The notes beneath the pieces were generated by a model. It searched no databases. It was given only the letters and a program-made list of their open reading frames with translations, and was not told the DNA's origin. A stretch of 17,871 nucleotides of DNA from Oscillibacter sp. GTDB lineage: Bacteria > Bacillota > Clostridia > Oscillospirales > Oscillospiraceae. Location of the stretch: positions 1 to 17,871 of the forward strand of contig JAFOCY010000207.1 of assembly GCA_017380995.1 (NCBI GenBank), read 5' to 3'. Positions 1 to 7,300 of the stretch are shown piece by piece (position 1 is the stretch's first letter; each line of letters begins with the position of its first letter). A program made the position numbers and the translations under genes.

Positions 1-43
1 ACCTGACGGCTATCCCGCAGGCTGGTCCGAAGTGACGATGTAA
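1..43 (+). CDS. 3' end of an upstream phage gene (partial)
   Basis: Only the last 13 codons are present, read in the frame starting at base 2. They end in PDGYPAGWSEVTM and a TAA stop at 41-43. The short spacing to the next start, with an AAGGAAGGA ribosome binding site between, puts it in the same operon. A tail or fibre protein is a guess from its position just before the small virion proteins and lysis genes. The fragment is too short to identify. Confidence 0.6.
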   Translation, partial: PDGYPAGWSEVTM

Positions 44-59
44 GGAAGGAGCACGAACT

Positions 60-263
60 ATGGCTTATAAAATTCTTTCTTCTGAAACCGTGGCGCTGGA
101 GAGCGGCGCCAAACCCCAAATCACCGCCGTCCTTGACAGCGCAGATGATCTGGAAGGACTGAAGGCCTCCGGTGAATACCATCCCGGCTCCATTGCATAT
201 GTGGCGGAGGAGGGCCTTCCCGCCTACATGGTGAACGCCCGCGGCGAGTGGGTGGAGGTGTAA
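60..263 (+). CDS. small putative virion protein (67 aa)
   Basis: This 67-residue soluble acidic protein starts at an ATG preceded by a good ribosome binding site (AAGGAAGGA, about 10 bases upstream). It has no signal peptide or membrane segment. The C-terminal half (GSIAYVAEEGLPAYMVNARG, then W) looks like the short beta-rich proteins that phages of Clostridia carry between tail/fibre genes and the lysis cassette. That resemblance is from memory and no function is established. The next gene starts one base after its stop, and the ribosome binding site of that gene (GGAGGTG) lies inside this reading frame, so the two are probably translationally coupled. An accessory head- or tail-fibre component is possible but unproven. 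Confidence 0.75.
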   Translation: MAYKILSSETVALESGAKPQITAVLDSADDLEGLKASGEYHPGSIAYVAEEGLPAYMVNARGEWVEV

Positions 264-264
264 C

Positions 265-609
265 ATGGACCATAACACGATGCTGGCCTTTCTGATGGGT
301 CAGAGACGGGGCGGAGGATCTTCCGGGGGCGGGGGTGGCTACGAAACCGTAAAACTTCCGTTTAGAGGCACCACCGTTCCTGCGATGGGCAATCTGTCGG
401 CAGGGCTTGATGCTTATTCGGCATCTAAAAGCCCTACTGGTTATACCGAATGTGCTGGTTTTATTCCGGGTACTCCTATCGCAGGATATGTGGCCTACAA
501 CAGCAAGGGTAGGTGTTGGACACTTGAAGCCCGAAATTGCTCTACCGTCAATGCTGAGATTCCTGACGGTGAGGCTGATTTTGTAATCACCAACGTCACC
601 ACTGCATAA
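265..609 (+). CDS. putative small tail/fibre-associated protein with Gly-rich linker (114 aa)
   Basis: The 114-residue protein has three visible parts. Residues 1-14 are a short Met-rich head, probably helical. Residues 15-25 are a Gly/Ser linker containing a run of five Gly. The rest is a probably beta-rich domain with many Thr, Ser, Gly and Val and an end rich in Val and Thr. A helix-linker-beta layout is common in small phage decoration and fibre proteins, which is the basis for the tentative call. It follows the preceding gene with a one-base gap and precedes the XhlA-like gene by 12 bases containing AAGGAG. Its GC content is visibly lower in the second half (about 400-600) than in its neighbours, as expected of a rapidly exchanged virion surface gene. 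The function is not recognised. Confidence 0.7.
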   Translation: MDHNTMLAFLMGQRRGGGSSGGGGGYETVKLPFRGTTVPAMGNLSAGLDAYSASKSPTGYTECAGFIPGTPIAGYVAYNSKGRCWTLEARNCSTVNAEIPDGEADFVITNVTTA

Positions 610-621
610 GGAGACAAACCT

Positions 622-918
622 ATGGAACTGACACAAGAGCACCGCTTGACCGTGGTGGAGGACCGATCGCTGCGCAATGAGGGGCGCATCAAGAAACTGG
701 AGGGGGAGCATGAGGTGCTCCACGAGCTTGCCACCTCCATGGCCGTGATGGCCGAAAAGCAGGGGCGCATGGGCGACAGCGTAGAGCGGCTGGAACACAA
801 GGTAGACACCCTGGAGGACAAGCCCGCCCAGCGGTGGGACAAGCTGATCTCCTCCCTCATCGGCGCTCTGGCCGGGGCCTTCCTGGTGTGGGTGGCCTCC
901 GGTATGCCGGGGGTGTGA
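622..918 (+). CDS. XhlA-like coiled-coil membrane protein of the lysis cassette
   Basis: This 98-residue protein has a long charged coiled coil (residues about 5-65) and a single C-terminal transmembrane helix after a KPAQRWDKL stretch (about 77-94, LISSLIGALAGAFLVWVAS). That architecture matches the haemolysin XhlA family of Firmicutes phages and prophages, where XhlA sits in the cytoplasmic membrane and acts with a holin and an endolysin in host lysis. The start is preceded by AAGGAG at a normal distance. Three further lysis-type genes follow without gaps, which supports the role. The family assignment rests on architecture and the lysis context rather than on a catalytic motif. A structural spike or chaperone with a membrane anchor cannot be fully excluded. 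Confidence 0.75.
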   Translation: MELTQEHRLTVVEDRSLRNEGRIKKLEGEHEVLHELATSMAVMAEKQGRMGDSVERLEHKVDTLEDKPAQRWDKLISSLIGALAGAFLVWVASGMPGV

Positions 919-922
919 GGGG

Positions 923-1198
923 ATGAAGCTCCCGAAGATCACCCGTTTCCTGTTCGTGACCACACAAGTTTTCGCTTTAATCTGGGTGACGCTGTCCTAC
1001 TTGATCGCTGTCTATGCAACGGTCAAGCTGGGACAGCCTTTCCCAGTGGAAACACTCAGCGGACAGGCCATCGAGACCATCCTGGGGGTGGCGGCCCTGA
1101 AGGTTGTCGAGAACATTTTTGAACATAATGAGGGCGGCATCTTTGGCCGCAGCGGCGACAAAGCCGCAGAAAGTGAGGATACATATGGACCTGACTAA
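923..1198 (+). CDS. putative two-helix phage membrane protein (holin-like)
   Basis: The protein has 91 residues. The N-terminus is basic, followed by a strong hydrophobic helix (about 8-32). A weaker helix around the IETILGVAALKVVENIF stretch (about 50-66) follows, and then a charged soluble tail. The motif NIFEHNEGGIFGRS recurs in small prophage proteins next to holins, by my recollection. The gene lies four bases after the XhlA-like stop, and its last 14 bases overlap the start of the next, holin-like gene. I infer that it helps membrane permeabilisation, either as a holin partner or as an antiholin. No enzymatic motif is seen, and it could equally be an unrelated membrane protein of unknown role. 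Confidence 0.7.
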   Translation: MKLPKITRFLFVTTQVFALIWVTLSYLIAVYATVKLGQPFPVETLSGQAIETILGVAALKVVENIFEHNEGGIFGRSGDKAAESEDTYGPD

Positions 1199-1481
1199 GA
1201 TTATTCCCATTATCGGCGTCCTTGTGGCGCTCACCAATATCATTGTCCAGGTGCTGAAAAAGGCCACCTGGGACAAGCTCCCCACCAACGTCCTGGCGCT
1301 GGTGATCGCGATGCTCCTTTGCCTTGTGGCGGGTATCGCCTATTGCCAGGTGAATGCCATTTCCATTACGTGGTATCTGGTGGCGGCGCTGATCGTGCTG
1401 GGCTTCCTGGTAGCCTATGCTGCCATGTTCGGCTTCGACAAGCTCCAGGAGATCATGAAGTGGAAGAAGGTGGACGCATGA
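1185..1481 (+). CDS. holin-like protein with three transmembrane helices
   Basis: This 98-residue, very hydrophobic protein has three predicted membrane segments (residues about 5-24, 37-56 and 63-85). A short charged C-terminus (KLQEIMKWKKVDA) would stay in the cytoplasm. Small size, several helices, a charged tail and a position directly before the endolysin are the usual hallmarks of a phage holin, which opens the cytoplasmic membrane to release the endolysin. I placed the start at the ATG at 1185 rather than at an upstream in-frame start at 1104, because GTGAGG sits at ribosome-binding distance and the hydrophobic segment starts immediately after. The upstream extension would lie entirely within the preceding gene. 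The stop overlaps the endolysin start in an ATGA arrangement, suggesting coupled translation. Confidence 0.8.
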   Translation: MDLTKIIPIIGVLVALTNIIVQVLKKATWDKLPTNVLALVIAMLLCLVAGIAYCQVNAISITWYLVAALIVLGFLVAYAAMFGFDKLQEIMKWKKVDA

Positions 1482-1882
1482 ACGGCGCAACTGTGAAGGT
1501 CTACTCCAAGGCCAAGGACGGGAGCAAGGCCCTCTCTGCCAATTTCAAGGTGCGGGAGTTCGCCTGCTCTGACGGGTCTGATACCATCTTTATCTCTCCT
1601 GCCCTGGTGACGGTGCTGCAGCAGATCCGGGACCATTTCAAGGCCCCTGTTACCATCAACTCCGGTTACCGCACTGACTACCACAACGACAGGACCAAGG
1701 ACGCGGCCAAGTTTAGCCAGCACAAGTACGGCACGGCGGCTGATATCACCGTCAAGGGCGTTGCGCCCAAGGACGTTGCCGCCTACGCCGAGACCATCCT
1801 TGTGGGCATGGGCGGCATCGGCATCTACAAGAGCTTCACCCACATTGACGTGAGAAAGACCAAATCCCGCTGGAACGGGTAA
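1478..1882 (+). CDS. M15 family peptidase endolysin (peptidoglycan D-Ala peptidase type)
   Basis: The protein has 134 residues and spans little more than one catalytic domain of the peptidase M15A type. It contains the substrate-binding GYR (63-65), the zinc motif SQHKYGTAAD with His82 and Asp89, and the second zinc motif HID with His122 and Asp124. Known members are zinc peptidases that cut peptide cross-links or stems of peptidoglycan. Placement right after a holin makes it the phage endolysin. No separate cell-wall-binding domain and no signal peptide is present, so export should depend on the holin. The start overlaps the holin stop (ATGA), which fixes it over the longer upstream reading frame. 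The N-terminal 20 residues are basic and low in complexity. Confidence 0.9.
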   Translation: MNGATVKVYSKAKDGSKALSANFKVREFACSDGSDTIFISPALVTVLQQIRDHFKAPVTINSGYRTDYHNDRTKDAAKFSQHKYGTAADITVKGVAPKDVAAYAETILVGMGGIGIYKSFTHIDVRKTKSRWNG

Positions 1883-1897
1883 AAGGAGGTACAGCCT

Positions 1898-4372
1898 ATG
1901 GCAACCTATCAGGTAGGGGCAGACGGCAAGGCCCAGTCCGGGCTGAAAGCCGGTGACGAAGTAGTGACCGGCGGCGGCACTTACAAAATCACGGGCGTCA
2001 ATGCCGACGGCTCGTATCAGAAGGAGCTGGTCAACAAGGACCAAACCACAAAAAACTATACCGGCAGCTACGCGAACAGCACTTCTTCAGGGGGCGGCTC
2101 CAGTTCTTCCGGTGGCATTACCACCGCCACCGGCAAGACCTACGCCACTGGCAATGCCACATATTCCGACTACGAGGGCGGCACCAAGTGGGCGATCAAG
2201 GATCAGGTCGCGGACGTGGGCCGCCACAGGTCACTGGCGGGGCAGTCCGTCTACCGGGACGGCTATGTGCATCACTACGACGAGAACGGCTATCTCAAGT
2301 ACGCGGAAAAGAGCGAGTCCCCCAGCTATGCCGGTCACACGGACCTGACCAAGGACAAGTACGGCTACACCACGGATAAGAATATGTGGACGGACGAGCA
2401 GATTCTGACACCGGAAGACCTTGCCCGGATCGAGGCCCTCCGCGCCCAGGGTGCCGCCGGTACCATCAGCTGGGCGGAGGCCAACGCACAGGCCAACGCC
2501 ATCCGCCAGGGCTACGGCTACACCATCGCCCAGGACGGCACGGTGGTGGACCAGGACGCCGTGGACCGGGCGACGGCGGCCCAGCAGAATACCGGGGCCA
2601 CCAGTTACTACGACAAAGACACCGGTACCTACAGGCCCATTGTGAGCGCACCGCAGACCAACGTGGGTACGGTGACGCAGATCCCTATGCCTCCCGTGAC
2701 GCCCACAACTCCAACGACCGGTACTGCCGCTCCCCAGGTGAGCCTGCCGGATCTGCCGGGGCTTTCCATGGGCAGGGTGGAGGCTCCGAAGTATGGAGAG
2801 TCTGTGGCGCTGCCGGTGCTTGGCGGCGGCACGGTGGCCATGCCCGAATACGACCTCTCCGGCCTGACGGTCCCGCAGCTGGGCGGAACGCAGATCGCCA
2901 TGCCGGAGTTTGGAGGCGCTCCGATCCAGGCTCCGGTATTTGAGACCGGGGAGGTGGCGGTCAATTCCGTGCCTCAGCATGAGGTTGGTGACTACAGCCA
3001 GTACATCAAGGACCTGTATGCGGCCAACGTGGAGGCGGAGCTTGCCGCCCTGGAGGATGCCTACAAGACCAACGTGGGGGCGCTGGAGAGCGCAGGGGAA
3101 CGCATCGGCAAAACCTACCAGGCGGCTCAGAACGCCGCTGCTGCCCAGGGCGCAGTGGCGAAGCGGAATATGCAGGAGGTCATGGCGGCCAATGGGCTGA
3201 ATACGGGGACCAGCGGCCAGATGGCCTTGGCCCAGTCCGCCGCCCTCCAGGGGCAGCTGGGTGCGCTCTCTGCCCAGGAGGCCCAGGCCATCACGGACAA
3301 TCAGAGGGAACAGGACGAGCTTTCCCGGCAGTATCAGTCTGCCATCGTGCAGGCAAAGGCAAGCGGCAACTCTGCCCTGGCAGCGGCCCTCTATGAGGAG
3401 ATGACCCGCCAGGACAGCGCCAGACCGACCGCGTCTCAGCTTGCCCAGCAGCAGGCAAATTGGGAGGCCCAGTTCGCCCTTTCCCAGCAGCAGGGCCGCA
3501 ATGAGCTTTTGCAGCAGCAGTATCAGAACGAGGTCGCCCAGAAGCAGTACCAGGATGCTATGGGCCAGCAGAACTACGAAAATCAGTTCACTCAGCAGCA
3601 GTACACTGACCAGCTGGCTATGCAGCAGTACCAGCAGGAACTGGCCCTTCAGCAGTACAAGGATCAGCTGGCACAGCAGGGCTATGAGAATGCCTTTAAC
3701 CAGCAGCAGTACCAGGACAGCATCGCCCAGCAGCAGTATCAGAACGAGGTTTCTCAGAAGCAGTATGCGGACCAGCTTTTGCAGCAGGAGTATGAAAACG
3801 CTTTTGCCCAGCAGCAGTATCAGAACCAGTTGGCCCAGCAGGAATACGAAAACCTCTTTGGACAGCAGCAGTACAAGGATCAGCAGACTCAGCAGAGCTT
3901 TGAGAATGATCTGCTGCTCCGCCAGTACGAGGACGCTTTGGCTCAGCAGGCCTATGAGAACGCTCTGGCGGGGCAGAAAGTCACTTCCTCCGGATACTCC
4001 GGCGGCTCTGTAAGCAGCGGCGGCAGCGGCGGCATCACGACCTCCGGGACTGGCGAATACGCCATGTATATGGATGCCATGAACAGCGGTATGGACCCCC
4101 GCACCTACGTGAAGAACTACTACAAGCAGTATGGGCTGAGCTCACTCCCCAATGAATCCGCTTATACGGACTGGAGTGCGAATCTGCCGGATCAGCTGGG
4201 TAGCAGCGCGTTTCGGAACTGGCTGAACAAGGTGAACATCAATTTGTCCGAGTCTACACTGGACTCTGTGGATAAGATGGTATCTCAGTACTGGCCGGTG
4301 TTGACTGACGCCCAGCGGGAGAGTGTGCAGCAGCTGTTCTCCAACTATGGGCAGACTTATCGGTATGAATAA
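1898..4372 (+). CDS. large repeat-containing putative virion-internal/ejection protein (824 aa)
   Basis: A strong AAGGAGG site precedes this 824-residue gene. Residues 1-75 are Gly/Ser/Thr-rich and contain a small beta-like unit. Residues about 150-210 are a soluble mixed region with TWG-like tyrosine-rich stretches. Residues about 250-350 are Pro/Gly-rich and contain repeats of the form PxLGGxxxAMPE. Residues about 365-500 are helical, with an alanine-rich segment and the stretch MAANGLNTGTSGQMALAQSA, which resembles a region I know from Clostridia phage ejection-type proteins. Residues 530-691 are 18 tandem nonapeptides rich in Gln and Tyr. Residues 700-720 are a Gly/Ser linker, and the C-terminal 100 residues look globular. 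No membrane helix or enzyme motif is visible. It sits between lysis genes and a giant hydrophobic protein, so an internal-virion or DNA-ejection role is inferred. Confidence 0.65.
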   Translation: MATYQVGADGKAQSGLKAGDEVVTGGGTYKITGVNADGSYQKELVNKDQTTKNYTGSYANSTSSGGGSSSSGGITTATGKTYATGNATYSDYEGGTKWAIKDQVADVGRHRSLAGQSVYRDGYVHHYDENGYLKYAEKSESPSYAGHTDLTKDKYGYTTDKNMWTDEQILTPEDLARIEALRAQGAAGTISWAEANAQANAIRQGYGYTIAQDGTVVDQDAVDRATAAQQNTGATSYYDKDTGTYRPIVSAPQTNVGTVTQIPMPPVTPTTPTTGTAAPQVSLPDLPGLSMGRVEAPKYGESVALPVLGGGTVAMPEYDLSGLTVPQLGGTQIAMPEFGGAPIQAPVFETGEVAVNSVPQHEVGDYSQYIKDLYAANVEAELAALEDAYKTNVGALESAGERIGKTYQAAQNAAAAQGAVAKRNMQEVMAANGLNTGTSGQMALAQSAALQGQLGALSAQEAQAITDNQREQDELSRQYQSAIVQAKASGNSALAAALYEEMTRQDSARPTASQLAQQQANWEAQFALSQQQGRNELLQQQYQNEVAQKQYQDAMGQQNYENQFTQQQYTDQLAMQQYQQELALQQYKDQLAQQGYENAFNQQQYQDSIAQQQYQNEVSQKQYADQLLQQEYENAFAQQQYQNQLAQQEYENLFGQQQYKDQQTQQSFENDLLLRQYEDALAQQAYENALAGQKVTSSGYSGGSVSSGGSGGITTSGTGEYAMYMDAMNSGMDPRTYVKNYYKQYGLSSLPNESAYTDWSANLPDQLGSSAFRNWLNKVNINLSESTLDSVDKMVSQYWPVLTDAQRESVQQLFSNYGQTYRYE
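2810..2943 (+). repeat. PxLGGxxxAMPE-type protein repeats within the 824-aa gene
   Basis: At residues about 305-348 of the 824-residue protein, related units occur in succession: LPVLGGGTVAMPEYDLSG, then VPQLGGTQIAMPEFGG, then a degenerate APIQAPVFETG. The spacing is about 16-18 residues. The repeat is visible at protein level and the DNA is only partly conserved, so it is old. It looks like a Pro/Gly-punctuated beta strand repeat linking the N-terminal and helical parts. Confidence 0.55.
3485..3970 (+). repeat. 18 tandem 27-bp repeats encoding Gln/Tyr-rich nonapeptides
   Basis: Residues 530-691 of the 824-residue protein divide exactly into 18 units of nine residues with the consensus QQQY-x-[DN]-x-[LF]-A. 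Examples are QQQYQNEVA, QQEYENAFA and LQQYKDQLA. Tyr is at position 4 in all but two units, where the first has Gly and one has Phe. Position 8 is nearly always hydrophobic. In places a pair alternates (YEN..F type and YQxQL type), giving an 18-residue super-period. A period of 9 or 18 residues equals a whole number of half or full turns of a straight alpha helix, so a long rigid helix or helical bundle is likely. The DNA copies differ at many third positions, so the array is maintained by selection on the protein. Confidence 0.9.
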
Positions 4373-4392
4373 GAGGCAGGAGGGAGCTACGT

Positions 4393-7300
4393 ATGGCGAT
4401 CTACAACAAAAACACGGGGCTGCGGGTGCGCTCTGGTGACGGCACGGTCCGCAACAACACTGCCAGCATCTACAAGCCCTGGGACCCCAGCTCCATCATT
4501 GACCGGATCAAAGAGGAGGAGCAAAGCCGCTCCTCCTCTTTGCCCACATACAACGGAAGTTCCAGGATCGGCGCCTCCGCTCCCCAGCTTCCGTTTGAGG
4601 AGCCTATTCAGATCGGAAAGAAGAAGGACACCACGCCTACCCAGATCTACGAGGAGGCTACGGAAAAGGCGGTGATCACACCGTCAAGGCTGGCAAGCAT
4701 CATCACCGGCGCGGCAAAGTCCACGGCCAGCGGGTATGCAAGCGCCATGGGTACCACCCAGGCGGTCACCGGAGGTGTGGCCCGGAAGAACTACCTGACC
4801 ACCGACATGGAACAGTGGCAGAAGGAGCTGGAGACTTACCGCTACAAGGCGAAGAATGCCGATGACGCAGAGGAACAGAAATACTTCCTGCTGGAAGCGG
4901 GCAAGACCGCCAACAAGATCGAGGCGGCGAAGCAGAACCTTCTGGAGACCGAGACCGCCGGACAGTCCATGCAGCAGACGGCAAAGAAGCTCAGCACCTC
5001 CGCCCAACAGGATATCCAGGAAGCCAAGCAGGGCCTTGGCAAGGTGGGAAGTTTCCTGGTGGATACGGGCGTGGCCGGTGCCCAGATGCTGGGCGATGTG
5101 GCGGTGGGCGCCCTCACCGGCGGCAGCGCCCTCCCGGCCATGTTCCTCCGCTCCGCAGGCTCCTCCGCCCAGGAGGCAAGAGACGCGGGCGGCACCCTGG
5201 GCCAGCAGGTGGCCTATGGATTGGGCAGCGGCGCTCTGAGCGTTGCCACAGAGAAGCTCTTGAACGTGTCTGCTCCCTTCAAGAAGGCCTTCGGCGAGGG
5301 CGTTTTGGATAGTGCCATCACCAAGGCCGCCGGGAAGCTTGGCAGCACCACCCTGGGCAAGGTGGCTATTTCTGCCATTTCTGAGGGCGGAGAGGAATTT
5401 GCGGAGGCTCTGATGCAGCCCATCCTTCAAAGAGCTACCTACAGCAAGGATGCCAGCTTCGACCTCTCTCAGGCTTTGTATGACGCCGCCATCGGTGCGG
5501 CCCTGGGCGGCATCGGCGGCGGAGTGGAAGCCGTGGCTTCTCGCAATCGGACCGCCGCAAAGCCCCAAAATCCCGCAATGCCGGGCGCAGGAGAGCCGAC
5601 AGCGGAGACGGTGGGAACTGGGAAGGGTAATGCTGAAAACACCGTACAGGGCAAATCTGGCGGGATTTTGGAGCAGGAGATCGACCGCCTGAGCGGCAAG
5701 AGTAATGTCACCTCCACGCAGAAGGTTGTGGACGATGTGCTGACCCGGGAGATCGACAGGATTTACGGCAATAAAAATGCCGCCCCCGTCACGGTGGACA
5801 GCGGACAAGTCACCAACCGGCAGGCGGAGGCCGTGCTGGCAGACCCGGAGCAGGTGGCGCGGCTGGGTATCGACCTGAGCGGCAAGACCAAGGCCCAGCA
5901 GCGGGCGGCGGTGAAGGCAGCGCTGGAGGCAGGGAACCCGACAGCGCAGCAGCAGACCGGGAAAAAAGGCCGTTCTGACGAACAGAAAAGAGCAGCACGT
6001 GAAAAGTCAGTAGCGCAGGCCAAGCGGATTCTGGCCCTGCAATCGCCGGAACGTCAGCAGTATTTGGCGGCGAAGTATCAGGAGCACGAGGCCGTTCTGA
6101 GTCAGCTTCAGGTTGGCGACAAATTGATTACAGACGACGGCATAGTCGCCGGAGAGGTGACTGCTGTAGATGACCTCGGCGTTACGATTTCGGGCGAGAT
6201 GCTTGCGGAGCGGATTCTCCCGGGCTCGTTCACCGGTGATGGTGTCATCAGTGTTCTTGAGGTCGGTGACGGCCATTTCGAGAGAGCAGATGGCACACCG
6301 ATCCAGTCTCAAGAGCAGACTGGGAAACAGGCAAAGGCAGAAGCGGATACTGATGCTGGCATCCCTATCGACAGCCCTGAGGGCCGCCAGCAGTTCCCGT
6401 ATACAAACCGGGTGCTGGATGACAGCCGTGAAGGGGCTGGAACAGCCAGAGAGAACGCCATCGGAGCGGACGGGCGGCGGAGCATCGGCTCTGCGGCAGG
6501 CGGCTTTTCTCCCTTCACGGCAGCCCAGATGGAGTATGGCACCATGGATGGCGGCGAAAATGCCGTGCGGCCGGATGACGTGCCTGTTTCCACCAACGGA
6601 ACGGACCGGGTGTCCCGGAGCGTGGTGACCGCCAAGGGCGCGGCAGTGACACCGGATGAGTTTGTGCCCCTGCTGGAAAACGCCACGATGAACGGTGATT
6701 TTTCCTATATCCCCATCACCAACAGCGATACCGTACAGGCGGCGGTGGAGCGCATCATCCACGTGGGCTGGGATGCGGCCCGGGCAGAGTGGACCGCCAA
6801 TGTGCGCCGGGGCCGGGCGGGCGCAGACATCACCGCCCTTGGCGGCCTGCTCTACAACCACGCCGTCAACGCCGGGGATACCCAGGCGGCTCTGGATATC
6901 TTTGCGGATTACCAGCAGGCGGTGCGCAACAGCGCCCAGGGCCTCCAGGCTGCCCGCATTTTGAAGACCTTGACCCCGGACAGCCGCCTTTACATGATCC
7001 AGCGGAGCATTGAGAACATGATTGAGCGGCTGGGCCTTCCGGATGGCATCACCATTGACGATGCCCTCATCCAGGAGTATCGCAACGCCGCAACAGAAGA
7101 GGAGCGGGACGGCATCATTACCCGTATGCAGCAAAACGTGGCGGACCAGATCCCCTCCACGCTGCTGGACCGGTGGACGGCCCTGCGGTATGTGAATATG
7201 CTGGGCAACTTCAAGACCCAGGTGCGAAATATCTCCGGCAACGTAGGGATGCGGGCGGTATCTGCCGTCAAAAATACCGTGGCTGCCGCATTGGAACGGC

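Noticed and set aside
121..963. Minus-strand open frame (280 codons) across the first late genes
   Set aside because: It runs against the operon and across several plus-strand genes that have good starts; its composition is not protein-like.
1104..1184. Longer N-terminus for the holin-like gene
   Set aside because: The extension lies inside the preceding gene. The ATG at 1185 has its own ribosome binding site and sits directly before the first membrane helix.
2231..2980. Minus-strand open frame (249 codons) opposite the 824-aa gene
   Set aside because: It is a shadow frame rich in His and Arg with no ribosome binding site, opposite a gene in a co-directional operon.
4684..5808. Minus-strand open frame (374 codons) opposite the 1577-aa gene
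   Set aside because: It is a shadow frame with Leu/Gly/His-rich composition and no start signal.
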